Positions 11,195 through 21,429 of a stretch of DNA of 64,000 nucleotides are shown here, piece by piece. Position numbers and translations under genes: made by a program. The DNA is from Tolypocladium sp. Sup5 PDA-1 (lineage: Eukaryota; Ascomycota; Sordariomycetes; Hypocreales; Ophiocordycipitaceae). Every line of letters starts with the position of its first letter. Within the stretch, counting starts at the first letter, position 1. The notes beneath the pieces are model-generated. The model was not told the DNA's origin and made no database searches. It saw only the letters and a list, made by a program, of their open reading frames with translations. Where the stretch lies: the NCBI GenBank assembly GCA_000750105.3, contig JPHH03000010.1, positions 62,001 through 126,000 on the forward strand. Direction: 5' to 3'.

Positions 11195-12448
11195 CTACGC
11201 TTCAGAGCCTTTCGAGCTGCCGGGCCGCGATGACTCTTCTTGTGATAGCTCCAGCCAGACCTTAGGATCAATGGGAGCTTCCGTGTTACCATACTCATCC
11301 TTGTAGCACTTGAGGTTCTTTTGGCACTCCCTCTGCAATCTGACCAACTTATTCCAAGCCGTCTTTCGTCGCTTCAATGTCTCAAGTTTCTCAGTCCTGT
11401 CAGCCTCCGCGAGGTGGAACATCGAGCTCTCTGCGATGAGTTTTGCGCATCGCTCAGCAGCGAGTACCGTTTCCAGTTTCTTCTCCTTCTCCTTCGCCAT
11501 CTTGGCTGCCCTGTCGTAGGCTTCCTCCTTCGGTGTCCAGAAGACTGGATCATCACGGTGGCCATCGCGGCGGTCAAAGTAGGTGTCGATCACTGCCTGA
11601 ACAGTCTCTTGCAGCAAGGGAATATTACCGCGCAAGTGGCTGGGTGTAACGACAGGAATGTCGACTAGATCTTGAGCCAATGTGTCTTTGAGGACATGCC
11701 ATTGGCCTTGCTCAACGAGGCGTTGGATCGACGCGTGCACGAGGCTGTTGCGGTCGGCGTACATAGCGATGGTTCGCAGGACGCGGTCAAAATTGAGACC
11801 CATGGCGTTGCATGCGTTGAACGCCGCCAATGTAGTCTTGACATCTGCGTCTGTGACGGCTGGATCTCGCGCCTCCCATTTGCGCCACGAGGTGTGTTCC
11901 TTGTTGATGTCGCTGTTGATGTCGGTCCAGTAACGGTCCCAGCCGTTGAGCTGCTCAAAGTACTTAGTCTCTTCCGTTCTGGCTGTGACCTTCAGCTGGT
12001 CACGAACGCGAGCCAGGTAATCGCCATATCGAGCCGCAAACTCGAAACGTCGTAGCTGAGAGAGACGTTCGACAAGGTTTAGGTCACCGATATCCACTGG
12101 ACGACGTAGGAAGTCTCTTGTGTAGATATCCCTCTCAAAGAGGAGAACACTGGAAAGCAGTTCTTTCTTCTCGTCATTGTCGTCGTATTCTTTCTCGAGC
12201 ACCGCCTTCAGCGTCGCCTTATAGAGGGTCAGGCAGTGATGGGCGATAGGCGACACCTTTCTCTTCTTGTTGCGGAGAGAGTGATCTGCGAATTGGAGTC
12301 CCACTTTCAGACGTTCTTCCGAGTAAGCAGAGATGTCTCTGGGTGGCTCAGGTATCGTAGGATTGTCGATGACGTCCTCCTCGTAGCTGTCACCAAGCAG
12401 CGACTTTGTTGAGGCGCGAGCTCGCTTGATGAATTTCGAGAGGCTCAT
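11195..12448 (-). CDS. Hypothetical 417-aa cytosolic protein with coiled coil
   Basis: Start set at the ATG at 12448 (MSLSKFIKRAR); the frame is open 52 codons further upstream, but that part is unlike the rest. The product is highly charged and mostly helical, with no signal peptide or membrane segment. The middle is rich in aromatic and basic residues (FERDIYTRDF, LNGWDRYWTDINSD). The C-terminal third has heptad-like K/E/A/L runs (AAKMAKEKEKKLETVLAAER) predicting a coiled coil, then an SR/SSK tail. I do not recognise the family. A TATA-like box lies 281 bp upstream of the ATG. An unbroken single exon with consistent codon use supports a real gene. Confidence 0.7.
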   Translation of the reverse strand: MSLSKFIKRARASTKSLLGDSYEEDVIDNPTIPEPPRDISAYSEERLKVGLQFADHSLRNKKRKVSPIAHHCLTLYKATLKAVLEKEYDDNDEKKELLSSVLLFERDIYTRDFLRRPVDIGDLNLVERLSQLRRFEFAARYGDYLARVRDQLKVTARTEETKYFEQLNGWDRYWTDINSDINKEHTSWRKWEARDPAVTDADVKTTLAAFNACNAMGLNFDRVLRTIAMYADRNSLVHASIQRLVEQGQWHVLKDTLAQDLVDIPVVTPSHLRGNIPLLQETVQAVIDTYFDRRDGHRDDPVFWTPKEEAYDRAAKMAKEKEKKLETVLAAERCAKLIAESSMFHLAEADRTEKLETLKRRKTAWNKLVRLQRECQKNLKCYKDEYGNTEAPIDPKVWLELSQEESSRPGSSKGSEA

Positions 12449-12728
12449 GATGATCAAAATACCGAAAAGTGAGCGGTGAAATGGTTGATGGATGGAACAC
12501 GGCCAGTGCAGAATGGATAACTGCGTTTGATTGATGGGTGCGATGAGAAAGAACAGAAGTGTCTGCCTGTGAAACGTCGCTAGAAGTAGCTCTCTGATGC
12601 ACACGCGCGTGATGAGAGGAGCCTCGCAGCTTCTCGAATGTTCTCAGAGTTACCTTGGCGCTATGATGTGTCTGCGGCACCTAAAAGTACCTTTGCAGTA
12701 ATTAGACGGAGGAGGATGGAGGTCGGTG

Positions 12729-12736
12729 TATTTATA
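12729..12736 (-). promoter_or_regulatory. TATA-like box of the 417-aa protein gene
   Basis: The minus strand reads TATAAATA here, about 280 bp before the ATG at 12448. It lies 90 bp downstream (in the direction of transcription) of copy 2 of the dispersed repeat. Confidence 0.45.
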
Positions 12737-12826
12737 CGGCACCCAGCGATAGAGGGGCATGGCCACGGGGGCGGGCCCAATGGCGGCAAGGGCGCCTTAC
12801 CCGATGGGAATGCCACCATTCCCGGT

Positions 12827-12852
12827 GGGTGCAACAGCGTATTCCAGACTAC
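12827..12852 (-). repeat. Short dispersed repeat, copy 2 (26 bp, inverted to copy 1)
   Basis: Exact 26/26 match on the minus strand to 1556-1581. It begins directly where similarity to the rhodopsin-type protein stops (LLFIFSLGLFLV then the repeat). An insertion or rearrangement breakpoint is therefore likely. Confidence 0.65.
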
Positions 12853-13627
12853 CAGGAAAAGTCCCAACGAAAAGATAAATAACAGAGGCAATTTATCCTT
12901 ATCGACATGTTCAGTTTCTACAGCATAGGAATGATGACGTATAGAATGGCCAGATCCGAGGAGATGTTGAAAACCGCCTGGACGACCAAAAATCTAAAAT
13001 AGGTTTCTTCCTGCGGTGGGGGAAGTGTCCAGTAGCCGGAAAATGGATGACAGTTGTGGAATAGGACTAATTCTGATACTGCGTAGCTGCAGAAGGTGTA
13101 ACCGGCACAGATCTTGACGAATGTTGTCTGCCTCGAATTTGACGTGATGCGGTAGTACATGACGAGCATACAGGCCTTCAGGGTATATACGACGTTGAGC
13201 ATGCACTGTTGAGGCCCCATCGGGGCACTTGGTTAGCTTGGCAACATGATCCGAAGTGGAAAATATTTAGCACCTGTTCAGAGGCGAACTCGACCTGCGA
13301 GAAGTTGACTCTCGCTGCGATATCCTCTGGGGTGAACGTGGCAAACTCGCCGGGCAAGTAGAGACTTCCGCCCCCCCCCCCCCTTCAGCAAGTACAATAT
13401 TGGTGACCACAAACGCTGTGAAGCAGCCCTGCACCAAGGATATACCGGTAAGCCGCCGCGTAGAGAAGAGATGTCGACGCTCTGGGGAGGAGCAATACAA
13501 TAGCCACAACCATGAGATAATCTTCCGCCTGCCAGTGCAGTCCAACTCGGCGGACACGGACGTATCTGGGGTCATGCACAGCTAGGGGCGTGCGAAAAGG
13601 AAACCCGACAGAGATTTCTGTTGTCAA
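12853..13627 (-). pseudogene. Decayed rhodopsin-type (PTH11-like) membrane protein
   Basis: Remains of a fungal rhodopsin-domain integral membrane protein. In order on the minus strand: a first loop and helix (HDPRYVRVRRVGLHWQAEDYLMVV) near 13570-13500; a second helix in another frame (CFTAFVVTNIVLAEG); a loop in a third frame after a 13-C run (PGEFATFTPEDIAARVNFSQ); a long intact stretch 13220-12918 with QQCMLNVVYTLKACML, YYRIT, HPFSGYW and VFNISSDLAILYVIIPML; then KLPLLFIFSLGLFLV in a further frame. It stops at the dispersed repeat, and the last helices and the tail are missing. Some shifts may be homopolymer errors, but the truncation is real in this sequence. Confidence 0.72.
13371..13383. 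repeat. (C)13 homopolymer
   Basis: A thirteen-C run inside the rhodopsin relic; the reading frame changes across it. It is a prime site for slippage or miscalling. Confidence 0.9.
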
Positions 13628-14303
13628 CTAGTCGGCATTTGAACTCACAGTCGTACTAGAAACAAGACTATCCCGATGCTATACATCGTCCATGACTGGA
13701 CGACTAGATCATGGGGTGTGCCACCACCGTCAATGCACCGTCAATGGACATGATTGCACCAAATGGTTTGGCGAACTAGAGATTTCAATCAATTGGTTCA
13801 AGAGAGGCGTGAAAACGGAATATGGTACTGCAGAAATTCTCCAAGGTCGAGAAGTACACGATGGGGGAGGGGATGGAGAATTTGTACACGAGACATCGCC
13901 CCTCAATGTTGTCACATCCAGCGATCGGCCCAGAAATACGCCACTGTTGGCCACCCCTCCCTAACTTCCCTGCGACGTTCATGGAATAATGGTGCAGCAT
14001 CAACATCAGAAATCCCCCGTTAAGGAATGAGTCAACCGTGATCCAATATTCAACCAACAGTACTCTTGGACCTGCACGACAGGGGAACCGTAGTCAGGAG
14101 AGACCAGGAAGATACCGTCCCCTGTCGGCACGAGCTTCACCCAGTTGGCAATCTCCGACCCAGAACGACTGAGCCGGCCAGCCACATGGTTCTGGTTCCG
14201 GCTCTGGTTCCGGTTCTACGTAGTATTGTCTTACATCTGTCGACCTTCCTCCCCCCCCCTTCCTTTTTTCTTTTTCTTTGTGACATCCAGAATCTTTTTC
14301 ATC

Positions 14304-15929
14304 ATGGAGAAATCTCACCCAGAAGTCGTTTCGCCGAACTCAAAGCCACCCTCTGAGCAAGCTTTTCCCAGCCAAATGTCAGATGAAGGCGAATCCGCCA
14401 CCACCGGTTTCTTTGGTTGCGCAAATGCCAGAATCTCCTCCATCAAGTACCTCGAGGCGCGAGGAATCGAACGGGTCTCTGAATCCGAACGATACGAGAA
14501 AATCAGCGCGTCCAACTATATGCAGATGACTCTGCTCTGGTTCACCGCCAATATCACCGCCAACAACATTGCCGTCGGCATGCTGGGCCCCATCGACTAT
14601 TCCCTGGGTTTCACGGATGCTGCGCTGTGCGCTGCCTTTGGGGCTTTCCTGGGCGCCATAGGCGTCGGGTACATCAGCACATTCGGTCCAGTCAGTGGAA
14701 ATCGTACCATGGTATGACTGGATTGCCCAGCCCTGCTCATACACTTCAAGACCAGCTCTAGTGGTTTTGCTTGTAGGTTATTGCGAGATACTTCATGGGG
14801 TACTGGCCCAGCAAGATCTGTGCGCTTCTGAACATTGTCATTATGCTTGGCTATGGAATGATCGACTGCCTAGTCGGAGGTCAGGTCCTTCGGCTGTCGC
14901 CGATGGCAAAGTGACCATCGTTGTTGGTATCATCATCGTTGCTATCATTACCTGGCTTGTGGTGGTCTTTGGAATGTCTCTATTCCAAGTCTACGAGAGG
15001 TATACCCCGTGGTCCCTTCTGTGTCCAATATGAATATTAGCTGAATAATGTTAAGATGGGCGTGGATACCGCAGCTAATCGCGCTTTTTGTGCTGGTTGG
15101 TTCTGCTGGCCCCAAGTTCGACACCTCAATCACAGCCAGGGGAGATTCTCGCACGATTAATGGCAACCGACTCTCGTTCTTCTCCCTTTGCCTGTCATCT
15201 TCCATAGCTTGGGCCCCGGCTGGAGCAGACTATTATGTCTACTATCCTGCGGGCACTAAGAAGTGGAAGACATTTACGATGACGACCATTGGGGTCGGGT
15301 TTGCCTTGGCGTTCGCAAACCTCCTTGGTGTTGGCCTAGCTTCTGGGACCTTTACTCAAAAATCCTGGGCAGAGGCCCTCGAAGTATCTTCCGGGGCTCT
15401 TGTCATGGAAGGCTACCAGGGTCTCGGCGGCTTCGGCAAATTCCTTGGCGAGTTCGTCGCTCTAGGCCTCATTGCCAACAACATTCCAGGGACCTACTCA
15501 ACGACCCTGGGCTTCCAGGTGTTAGGCCGTTACGTCCAGCGCACTCCCCGCTGGGCCCTCTCCTGCATAAGCGGCATCATTTACACCGCTTGTGCTATAG
15601 GTGGTCGCCAGCATCTGTTCAGCATCTTCGAGAATTTCCTGGCCTTGATGGGATATTGGCTCACCATCTTCCTTGTCATTGTGTTGGAGGAGCACTTGAT
15701 CTTCCGCAGAACGCGTGGCTTCGATTGGGCCGCTTGGTCTGATCGCAGCAAATTGCCTCTCGGTCTTGCCGCCTTCACAGCCTTCGTGATCGGCTGGGTA
15801 GGTGCAATCCTTTGTATGTACCAGGCCAGTCAAGGGGGCGCTGATCTCGGCATCTGGGTGGGATCCTCGTGGGCCATGCTTGTGTTCCCGCCGTTGAGAT
15901 GGCTCGAGTTGAGACAAATCGGCCGCTAG
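14304..15929 (+). CDS. NCS1-family purine/cytosine permease (FCY2-like)
   Basis: Proton-coupled nucleobase importer of the plasma membrane with about 12 membrane segments, ~501 aa. Exons: 14304-14711, 14777-14999 and 15056-15929. Introns are 65 nt (GTATGA..GTAG) and 56 nt (GTATAC..TTAAG). Family features: acidic cytosolic N terminus, GIERVSESERYE before helix 1, NITANNIAVGMLGP, FGPVSGNRTM, WAPAGADYYVYYP, and NNIPGTYSTTLGFQVLG. Exon 2 contains one apparent frame break at ~14890: the frame reading GGQVL must gain one T to continue as SAVADGKVTIVVG. As the rest is intact, I read this as a probable sequencing indel. A C10 run lies in the 5' leader at ~14251. The substrate (cytosine, adenine or hypoxanthine) cannot be read from sequence. 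Confidence 0.87.
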
Positions 15930-16803
15930 AAGTTAAACGCCGGACTATTATCTCGTCAACTATCCGTACAGTCTAGTACAATAAGTATTCGTCTATGATC
16001 CTGACGTCATGGAATATTTATTGCCCCTCACTCTATTAGTTCAGTCATTTACAATGAATAAGTACCTTGGTCTTCCTCGTTCAAATTACAATACCTGGCA
16101 TAGTCCGTATATCGAACCAATGTTAAAATTGGCGAACTGACAGCATCAGCACTATCAAAAGTGGCAGCCTGGAGGATGTCAAGGGGCCCCTGACAGCCCT
16201 GAAATCTGGAGTGCGGGAGAACGGATAAGTCGGCAAGGTGGGTAACATGGGACGGTAACACCAAGGTAACCAACGCAAAAGACATTTTAGGAAAATACAA
16301 AGTAGATATGAACTGATAAAGTAGATGCAACCTGTTGGTTGTCAAGTTGTGTAACATTGCCTGCATGGGCTGCAATGTCCTGTACAAGGTGCTGCGACGG
16401 CTTTTTGGAAATCTTGCAAGCCCGAAATTTAACTGAGCATTTGGGACGCCCTTGTCACGTTGGTTCTGGCACAAACATAGGGTGGCGAGGAGAAAGACAA
16501 AGCAAATGAATTTCGGAAAGTAGCAGCACAAGCTTCGCAAAGCACATATAGCGACGGCGCAGCAAACTTCATCAGGCCACCAAGGTCAGAAAGGTTCAAT
16601 GGCGGCACGATAAGGGAAGCTCGATTTAGTGAGTAGCAGCCTGCGTTAGGTATCGAGGAATTTGCAGCTTAACGAATTAAGTCGTATCGTGATAGTGCGC
16701 CTCTACACTTCCTCGCATTTCTGTGAATATCTAGCAGCAGACCCATAGTGGTGCATTATCATTTATCTTGATGGCTTGATTCTAATGGAGTGAGACGCAC
16801 CGT
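15930..16803. other. Intergenic region
   Basis: A 163-codon minus frame (16049-16540) lacks an ATG near its start and shows no family features. No supported gene. Confidence 0.5.
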
Positions 16804-17019
16804 CTATTCTAATGTCAAGATTAATGGATGAGGTGAGAGACCGTCATTCATGTTTACGATTTCGCTGACCGCCCAGCTCTCGCCACCCGGAAAGTCTGCG
16901 TTGAAGACGCGGCATTGGCCGCCGCCAAAGTGAGTGCTCCGCACCGGAACCTGGCCGTCGGGTCGAAACCGAGAGACGGCGAGAGGGACGTTCTCTACGC
17001 GATAGTTTTGTTCATGCAT
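16804..17019 (-). CDS. Short ORF resembling the N terminus of a kinase-like protein
   Basis: A 71-aa frame from the ATG at 17019. It contains VENVPLAVSRFRPDG and GGQCRVFNADFPGGESWAV, which reminds me of the start of fungal aminoglycoside-phosphotransferase-like proteins, where a Gly-rich strand precedes SWAVR. After SWAV the sequence loses this character and ends in 20 residues. No continuation is found downstream, so it is probably a gene fragment. Tentative. Confidence 0.25.
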   Translation of the reverse strand: MHEQNYRVENVPLAVSRFRPDGQVPVRSTHFGGGQCRVFNADFPGGESWAVSEIVNMNDGLSPHPLILTLE

Positions 17020-17029
17020 GCTGCGTAGA

Positions 17030-18420
17030 GTCGTGCCTCACTGCCTCAGTGTTGGTGTTTCAAGAAGACGTGGGGTTGGCTGCTGGGCTGTCGGGTGGTA
17101 ACGATGGCTTGGTTGGAGACTAGAAGAGCTGATGCCTTGGTTAAAAGGCGAGAAGAAAAGCCAGAAATATAATTGCCGCTCATTGATGCACTATGCCTGT
17201 TGGGTCACGGGTGCCACTGAGTATCCGTGGCTGAGCCGTCCACACCACGCCTCACCGCTCTACTCTATCGACTTGTCAAGGCTTTAATAGATAGAATTTA
17301 GGTATGTAAAGGGGCCGATTGAGGCGAGCAAGGGGGGAGGGGGTATAGCATCACGCCAATATGGGTGCCACATAGCCTTACTTAGGCAAGGGGACTAGAA
17401 CTGCTTTTTCAGGGCCGATTAGCGGTCTTCTAATCTCCAAGGATAGCTCGGAGACTTATAGGTTAGTAACCTACTAAGGGGGTACCTATTTCACCGGAAT
17501 TTGCATACTTCCAAGTATAGCTACCATCGGTTCATAGTGATTTAGGTTCTTTAGTATCGCCCCGAGATAAAATATAGCGTTAAAGGCTTGTTTGCTTATA
17601 TATAGTAAATCGGTGAAAAATGTGCGGGCTCGGACACGAAATCGTCAGGGGTTGAATCCGGTGAAGTCCATCACGGGGCCCGGCCTGTCATTGCTGCTTG
17701 ACACGCAACTCGACTAAACGTAATGATCAAAGCAACAAGCCACGAGCGTCTTACATGGCATAGCTGCTTGCCTGACTACTGACCCCCAACCGTACGACTG
17801 GAGTTCGCTTGCTTGCTCCTGGACTGCTGATTGCACGGCGCATTCCGTACACGTAGAAAGCTGGCTTCCTGTTTGATCCTTTTCGATGATTGCTTGCCTC
17901 TCAACTTTATGTTTGCCCATATCTGTTGACTTGGCAGTCCCTGATGCGGATCTGTTTGGCTCTCCCTACTAACATGAAACTTTTATACGCGCCGTGGGCC
18001 CTTTGGCAAACCGCGAACGCATGATTATTCGGCCCCGTATATATATCGGCCGTTAGATATCCTTTATTTGCTCATTGTATTGCATCCCATCTATATCTGT
18101 TTCTGTTGGCTTAGTCGAGTCTACAAGAGTGACTGGCAGTGGCCCCCCCCCGGCTGAGTTCGTCATGTTTGTACATCAAGTGACTCCGTATGCTCAAAAA
18201 CGAGCTGGACCTGGTTAGTACGGGGAAAACAATGCGAGCCAACGACTGAGAACAGGCAAGCCAAGGTGAGTATCGAAGTAGGCAACCCAAATGGCGGAAT
18301 CAACATATAATCGGCGGATAGTCTGTCGAGAATGAGTCCAATTCAGCATCACATCAGTTCGAATCAGAGCTTTGAGAACATCAAAACCAAAGATAGCAAC
18401 TGCTATCTCAAATTATACAA
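17030..18420. other. Intergenic, part TAG/CTA-rich repetitive-looking DNA
   Basis: 17270-17620 is poorer in GC than its surroundings and rich in TAG/CTA words, with a perfect 7-bp inverted repeat (TAGGTTA-G-TAACCTA) near 17460. This looks like decayed repetitive DNA; no open frame of note. A C9 run lies near 18143. Confidence 0.35.
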
Positions 18421-18441
18421 TCTCTGATATCTCAAGTAATT

Positions 18442-19014
18442 ATGTCGTCCAGGGCCTCCAGTTCTTCCCGCTCCTCCGGCTCCGTGTCCACCGGCCCCCG
18501 GCCGCTGCATCGCGTTGCCTTTGAGGGCGACAACACCGCGCACTGGGCCCTCTTCCTTCCGGACAAGGCGGGCAGCCCCAACGGACTGCTCCTTCACGTG
18601 GGCATCGGAAAGGATAGCAGTGGCAGGAAGAGAGACCACCAGTTGCGCAAGGAAAGGTTCAAGCTCAGGGACAGCCAGAAAGCGCATAGCGTGTTCCCCA
18701 TCAAAGAAGCCAACGTCGTCGAGGGAGACTTGCTGGCCGCCGCCGAAAAGGTCTTCAAAGCACAGAGCTACAACGCCCTGACCAACAACTGCCAACACTT
18801 CTGCCTCGACGTGGTAACGGAGTTGAACAAGCGGGTGCCAGCGTCTGTGACGAAGAAGTCTGTCGACGATGTCAAGACCCGGGGCACGACCCTCACCAAC
18901 ATTGCCGTCCTTAGGCAGGACGGCTTGCATCTGGAGAACCCTACGCGCCGACAGGCCCCGCAGACGCAGGATATCCAGCTGGGCAACCGTGGTCGAATGT
19001 CCATGGACTCATAG
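18442..19014 (+). CDS. Possible LRAT/NlpC-P60-fold (papain-like) fungal protein
   Basis: Single-exon 190-aa protein from the ATG at 18442. After a Ser-rich start, a compact domain of ~110 residues has an early histidine in NTAHWALFLPD and a late cysteine in TNNCQHFCLDVV. Between them lie LLLHVGIG and a charged segment. The order H-W-A-L ... N-N-C-Q-H-F is what LRAT and PPPDE-type permuted papain-fold proteins show, with His and Cys as catalytic residues. Small fungal proteins of this layout are common and uncharacterised. The C-terminal 60 residues are polar and probably disordered. No signal peptide. Family assignment is by motif only. Confidence 0.55.
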   Translation: MSSRASSSSRSSGSVSTGPRPLHRVAFEGDNTAHWALFLPDKAGSPNGLLLHVGIGKDSSGRKRDHQLRKERFKLRDSQKAHSVFPIKEANVVEGDLLAAAEKVFKAQSYNALTNNCQHFCLDVVTELNKRVPASVTKKSVDDVKTRGTTLTNIAVLRQDGLHLENPTRRQAPQTQDIQLGNRGRMSMDS

Positions 19015-19219
19015 CTTGCTGCTAGATCCGCAAAGGGCGCTGTCAATCTTTCTCCAAGGTAAGACGCCGTCCTACGCCCGTTCCTGATAGAAACTAACGT
19101 TTATATACGTCAGAACGTGACCCTTTTGGGCAGTCCTATGACGAGCAGGCATGGCCCACCAGTAGGAACTGTTTTGGATTTCTTGCTTCAATAGCTGCAA
19201 ATAGACTACCTATGCTTGA

Positions 19220-20047
19220 TTAAAATCCTCTGTCCATTACCAAATGTGTAAACTCGAGCCTCTTCTCTGAGCAAGGCTGCAAAATCTCGTCCAAAATGGG
19301 AATCCACCACTTTTGGCTCTGATGAACCAGCTGCTTGGCAAAAGCGTACTCGGCGTACTCGGGGAAGAAGCCACTCGTTTCCCAGTCAACGATGCCCGTC
19401 ATGACACCGTCGTGTACGAGAATGTTTCGCGGCGCCAGATCGCCATGCGTCAGGACAAAGGCGCCGGAGGAGTTGCGCCGCTGTCGCTCAAGCCACCGCT
19501 GCCACTTCCACCGAACAAACGGCCCGCCCGCGACGCGTGAAAGGCACCACGTATCAAACTCCTTCTCGTCGGCAAACGGCCCGCAATACGTCGTAGGGAT
19601 ACAGTCGTAGACGTTGCGCGTGGGCTGGCACCCGAGATGTCCGATAAATGGCTGCGTGCAGGACTTCATGCGCGCGAGCTCGACGCGGAGCTGGTCCTTG
19701 ATGCCGGCCCTCTGGGCGTCAGTTAGGTCGGCCCAGACCTCGTCGAGCGGCACGCCGGGCAGGCGCTCGCTGACCATGGCCCGGGCAATGGGCCTCCTGG
19801 TTACGAGGTCGTAGACACACCGTACCTTGGGCGCCATGACGCCGTTTGTTGCCGCGTAGTGCATCATGTCTGCCTCGGAGCGCTGCATGCACTCTACAGG
19901 CTGGACTTTGATGGCCAGCACGGCGCCCGTCGAGGTGGTGTGTTCGAGGACGCGGTTGCCAAAGTAGTTGTAGATCTCTTTGCCCTGGGCGGCGTCGGGG
20001 TAGGAAATGTGAATGCGACGGGGCGTCGGATGCTCCTTGTCCGACAT
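19220..20047 (-). CDS. Aminoglycoside phosphotransferase (APH)-family kinase-like protein
   Basis: A 275-aa intracellular protein of the protein-kinase-like fold, a large fungal family mostly of unknown substrate. The catalytic loop VLTHGDLAPRNILV (near residue 203; D as base, N for Mg binding) and the metal-binding IVDWETSGFFPEY are intact. The N lobe holds a lysine in VLAIKVQP and ARAMVSERLPG, the usual hinge region. An uninterrupted single exon starts at the ATG at 20047. The length is slightly short for the family but no piece is obviously missing. Resistance to any drug should not be inferred. Confidence 0.85.
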   Translation of the reverse strand: MSDKEHPTPRRIHISYPDAAQGKEIYNYFGNRVLEHTTSTGAVLAIKVQPVECMQRSEADMMHYAATNGVMAPKVRCVYDLVTRRPIARAMVSERLPGVPLDEVWADLTDAQRAGIKDQLRVELARMKSCTQPFIGHLGCQPTRNVYDCIPTTYCGPFADEKEFDTWCLSRVAGGPFVRWKWQRWLERQRRNSSGAFVLTHGDLAPRNILVHDGVMTGIVDWETSGFFPEYAEYAFAKQLVHQSQKWWIPILDEILQPCSEKRLEFTHLVMDRGF

Positions 20048-21429
20048 AGTGGGCTTGTTGTTGTAGTTGCTGCGGTAAAGGACTCAAGGCAGACGTCGGG
20101 GTTAATCGTCTGGGGGACTTGGTGCCTTGTCCGCATCCTTCAGCTGTTTGCGGCACCTCCCTGCATGGTGGGCAACCAACAGCGCGGTGTTGCTGTACTT
20201 CGTACGACCACGATGTTTGTTGGCTCTTCAGTCGCGTCTGGCAAACATCATGTAAGGTTATGCATCTCAGCGGGGCGTTGCCTTGTCAAGGGGCTTAGTC
20301 GCACCGAATGAGATCAAACGAGCGACCTTGTTCACGCCTACTCGGCAATGGGCAAAGGCCACTTTCTTGACGAAGCCGAGAATCTCTGACGTATAGGTTT
20401 AAAAGTAGAATTTCTATGCCAAAGTACCTCCAGAGCCGCCGCGATGAACAATGGCGTGTGCTACTCAACATGCCGCGTTCTTGGGATTTGAAGCCGATGA
20501 AGCCCAGAAAAGACGACGCAGCACACAATGAGATGAGTCTGTCGGAATAAGAGAAGACACTTCTTCTGAAGGTAGCAAAAAATCAACAACCTTGAGCTCT
20601 CGACTTGGGAAGTTGCATCACAACATAACCCGTCTAGTGATGCAACTACTCGTAGTCCTTAGAGGACGTCGTATCCATTGTTAGGGCGGAAAGATGAGGA
20701 GCCCCATCTCTTCTGGCTGCATTGCTGAGGCACTTGGTTGCCAACGTGGAGAATTTTCTCCCTTCTGAGCAAAAAGAGTCATCAATAAGGGAAATTGAAG
20801 ATGCCACTCACACGTCCACAGACCCAATGGTGATGCAGCAACAGTCGCAGAGTGGCTCTCATGGAAGCATCCAGCAAACCCGGGGCTGAGGACGCGCCAA
20901 TCGAATGCGGTGGAGTGCACTAATTCGGCAGATCAGGCCACTGGCCAAAGCAAAGCGTTCAGAGGAACCGAATCGTTTGCGCGAGCCGCTTAATCCGCGG
21001 AGGAGCCTTTCTCTGCGCCGTTTGCCATCCGTTGACAACGGAACCGTTAGCAGATCTCCAACGCCGTAACGAAGGGGGAAAAGTACCCCTAAACTTGGCG
21101 CTGACGACGCTGGGGCTGGGAGAACCCGGTTCCGGGGTGGCAATCAATCCAGGGAACGCTTCAGCCGTCGATCAATCAATCGTGGATACGTGTAAGTCGT
21201 CCAAGTGTGGGTGGTATTAATAGTGATGCTCCGTACTCCGTATGCTCGTGACTCCATCCATCCAGAAACGGCATTCCTTTTCATCCGCGCGAGGAAAGAC
21301 CCTTTTTGATTCCACTTTCCCTTTCAGATTTTCAACTTCACCTTCTCAACATCAAAGCAAATCGCGCCTTCTTCCTTGTCGAGCAACTTTAAACCCTCAG
21401 AAAACAGAAAACCCTCACGATCCCTAGCC
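20048..21429. other. Intergenic; upstream region of the copper ATPase
   Basis: No supported gene. CT-rich leader sequence fills about 21300-21429 before the ATPase start, as is usual for well-expressed fungal genes. A CAATCAATCAATC run lies near 21170. Confidence 0.45.

Noticed and set aside
16049..16540. 163-codon minus frame with a hydrophobic start
   Set aside because: Opens with TTG, no ATG until far inside, no homologous features.
17640..17675. Second tRNA B box (GGTTGAATCC)
   Set aside because: One mismatch at a key position and no A box upstream at a usable distance.
19220..20047. Antibiotic-resistance kinase
   Set aside because: The APH fold is widespread in fungi with diverse or unknown substrates; nothing indicates drug modification.
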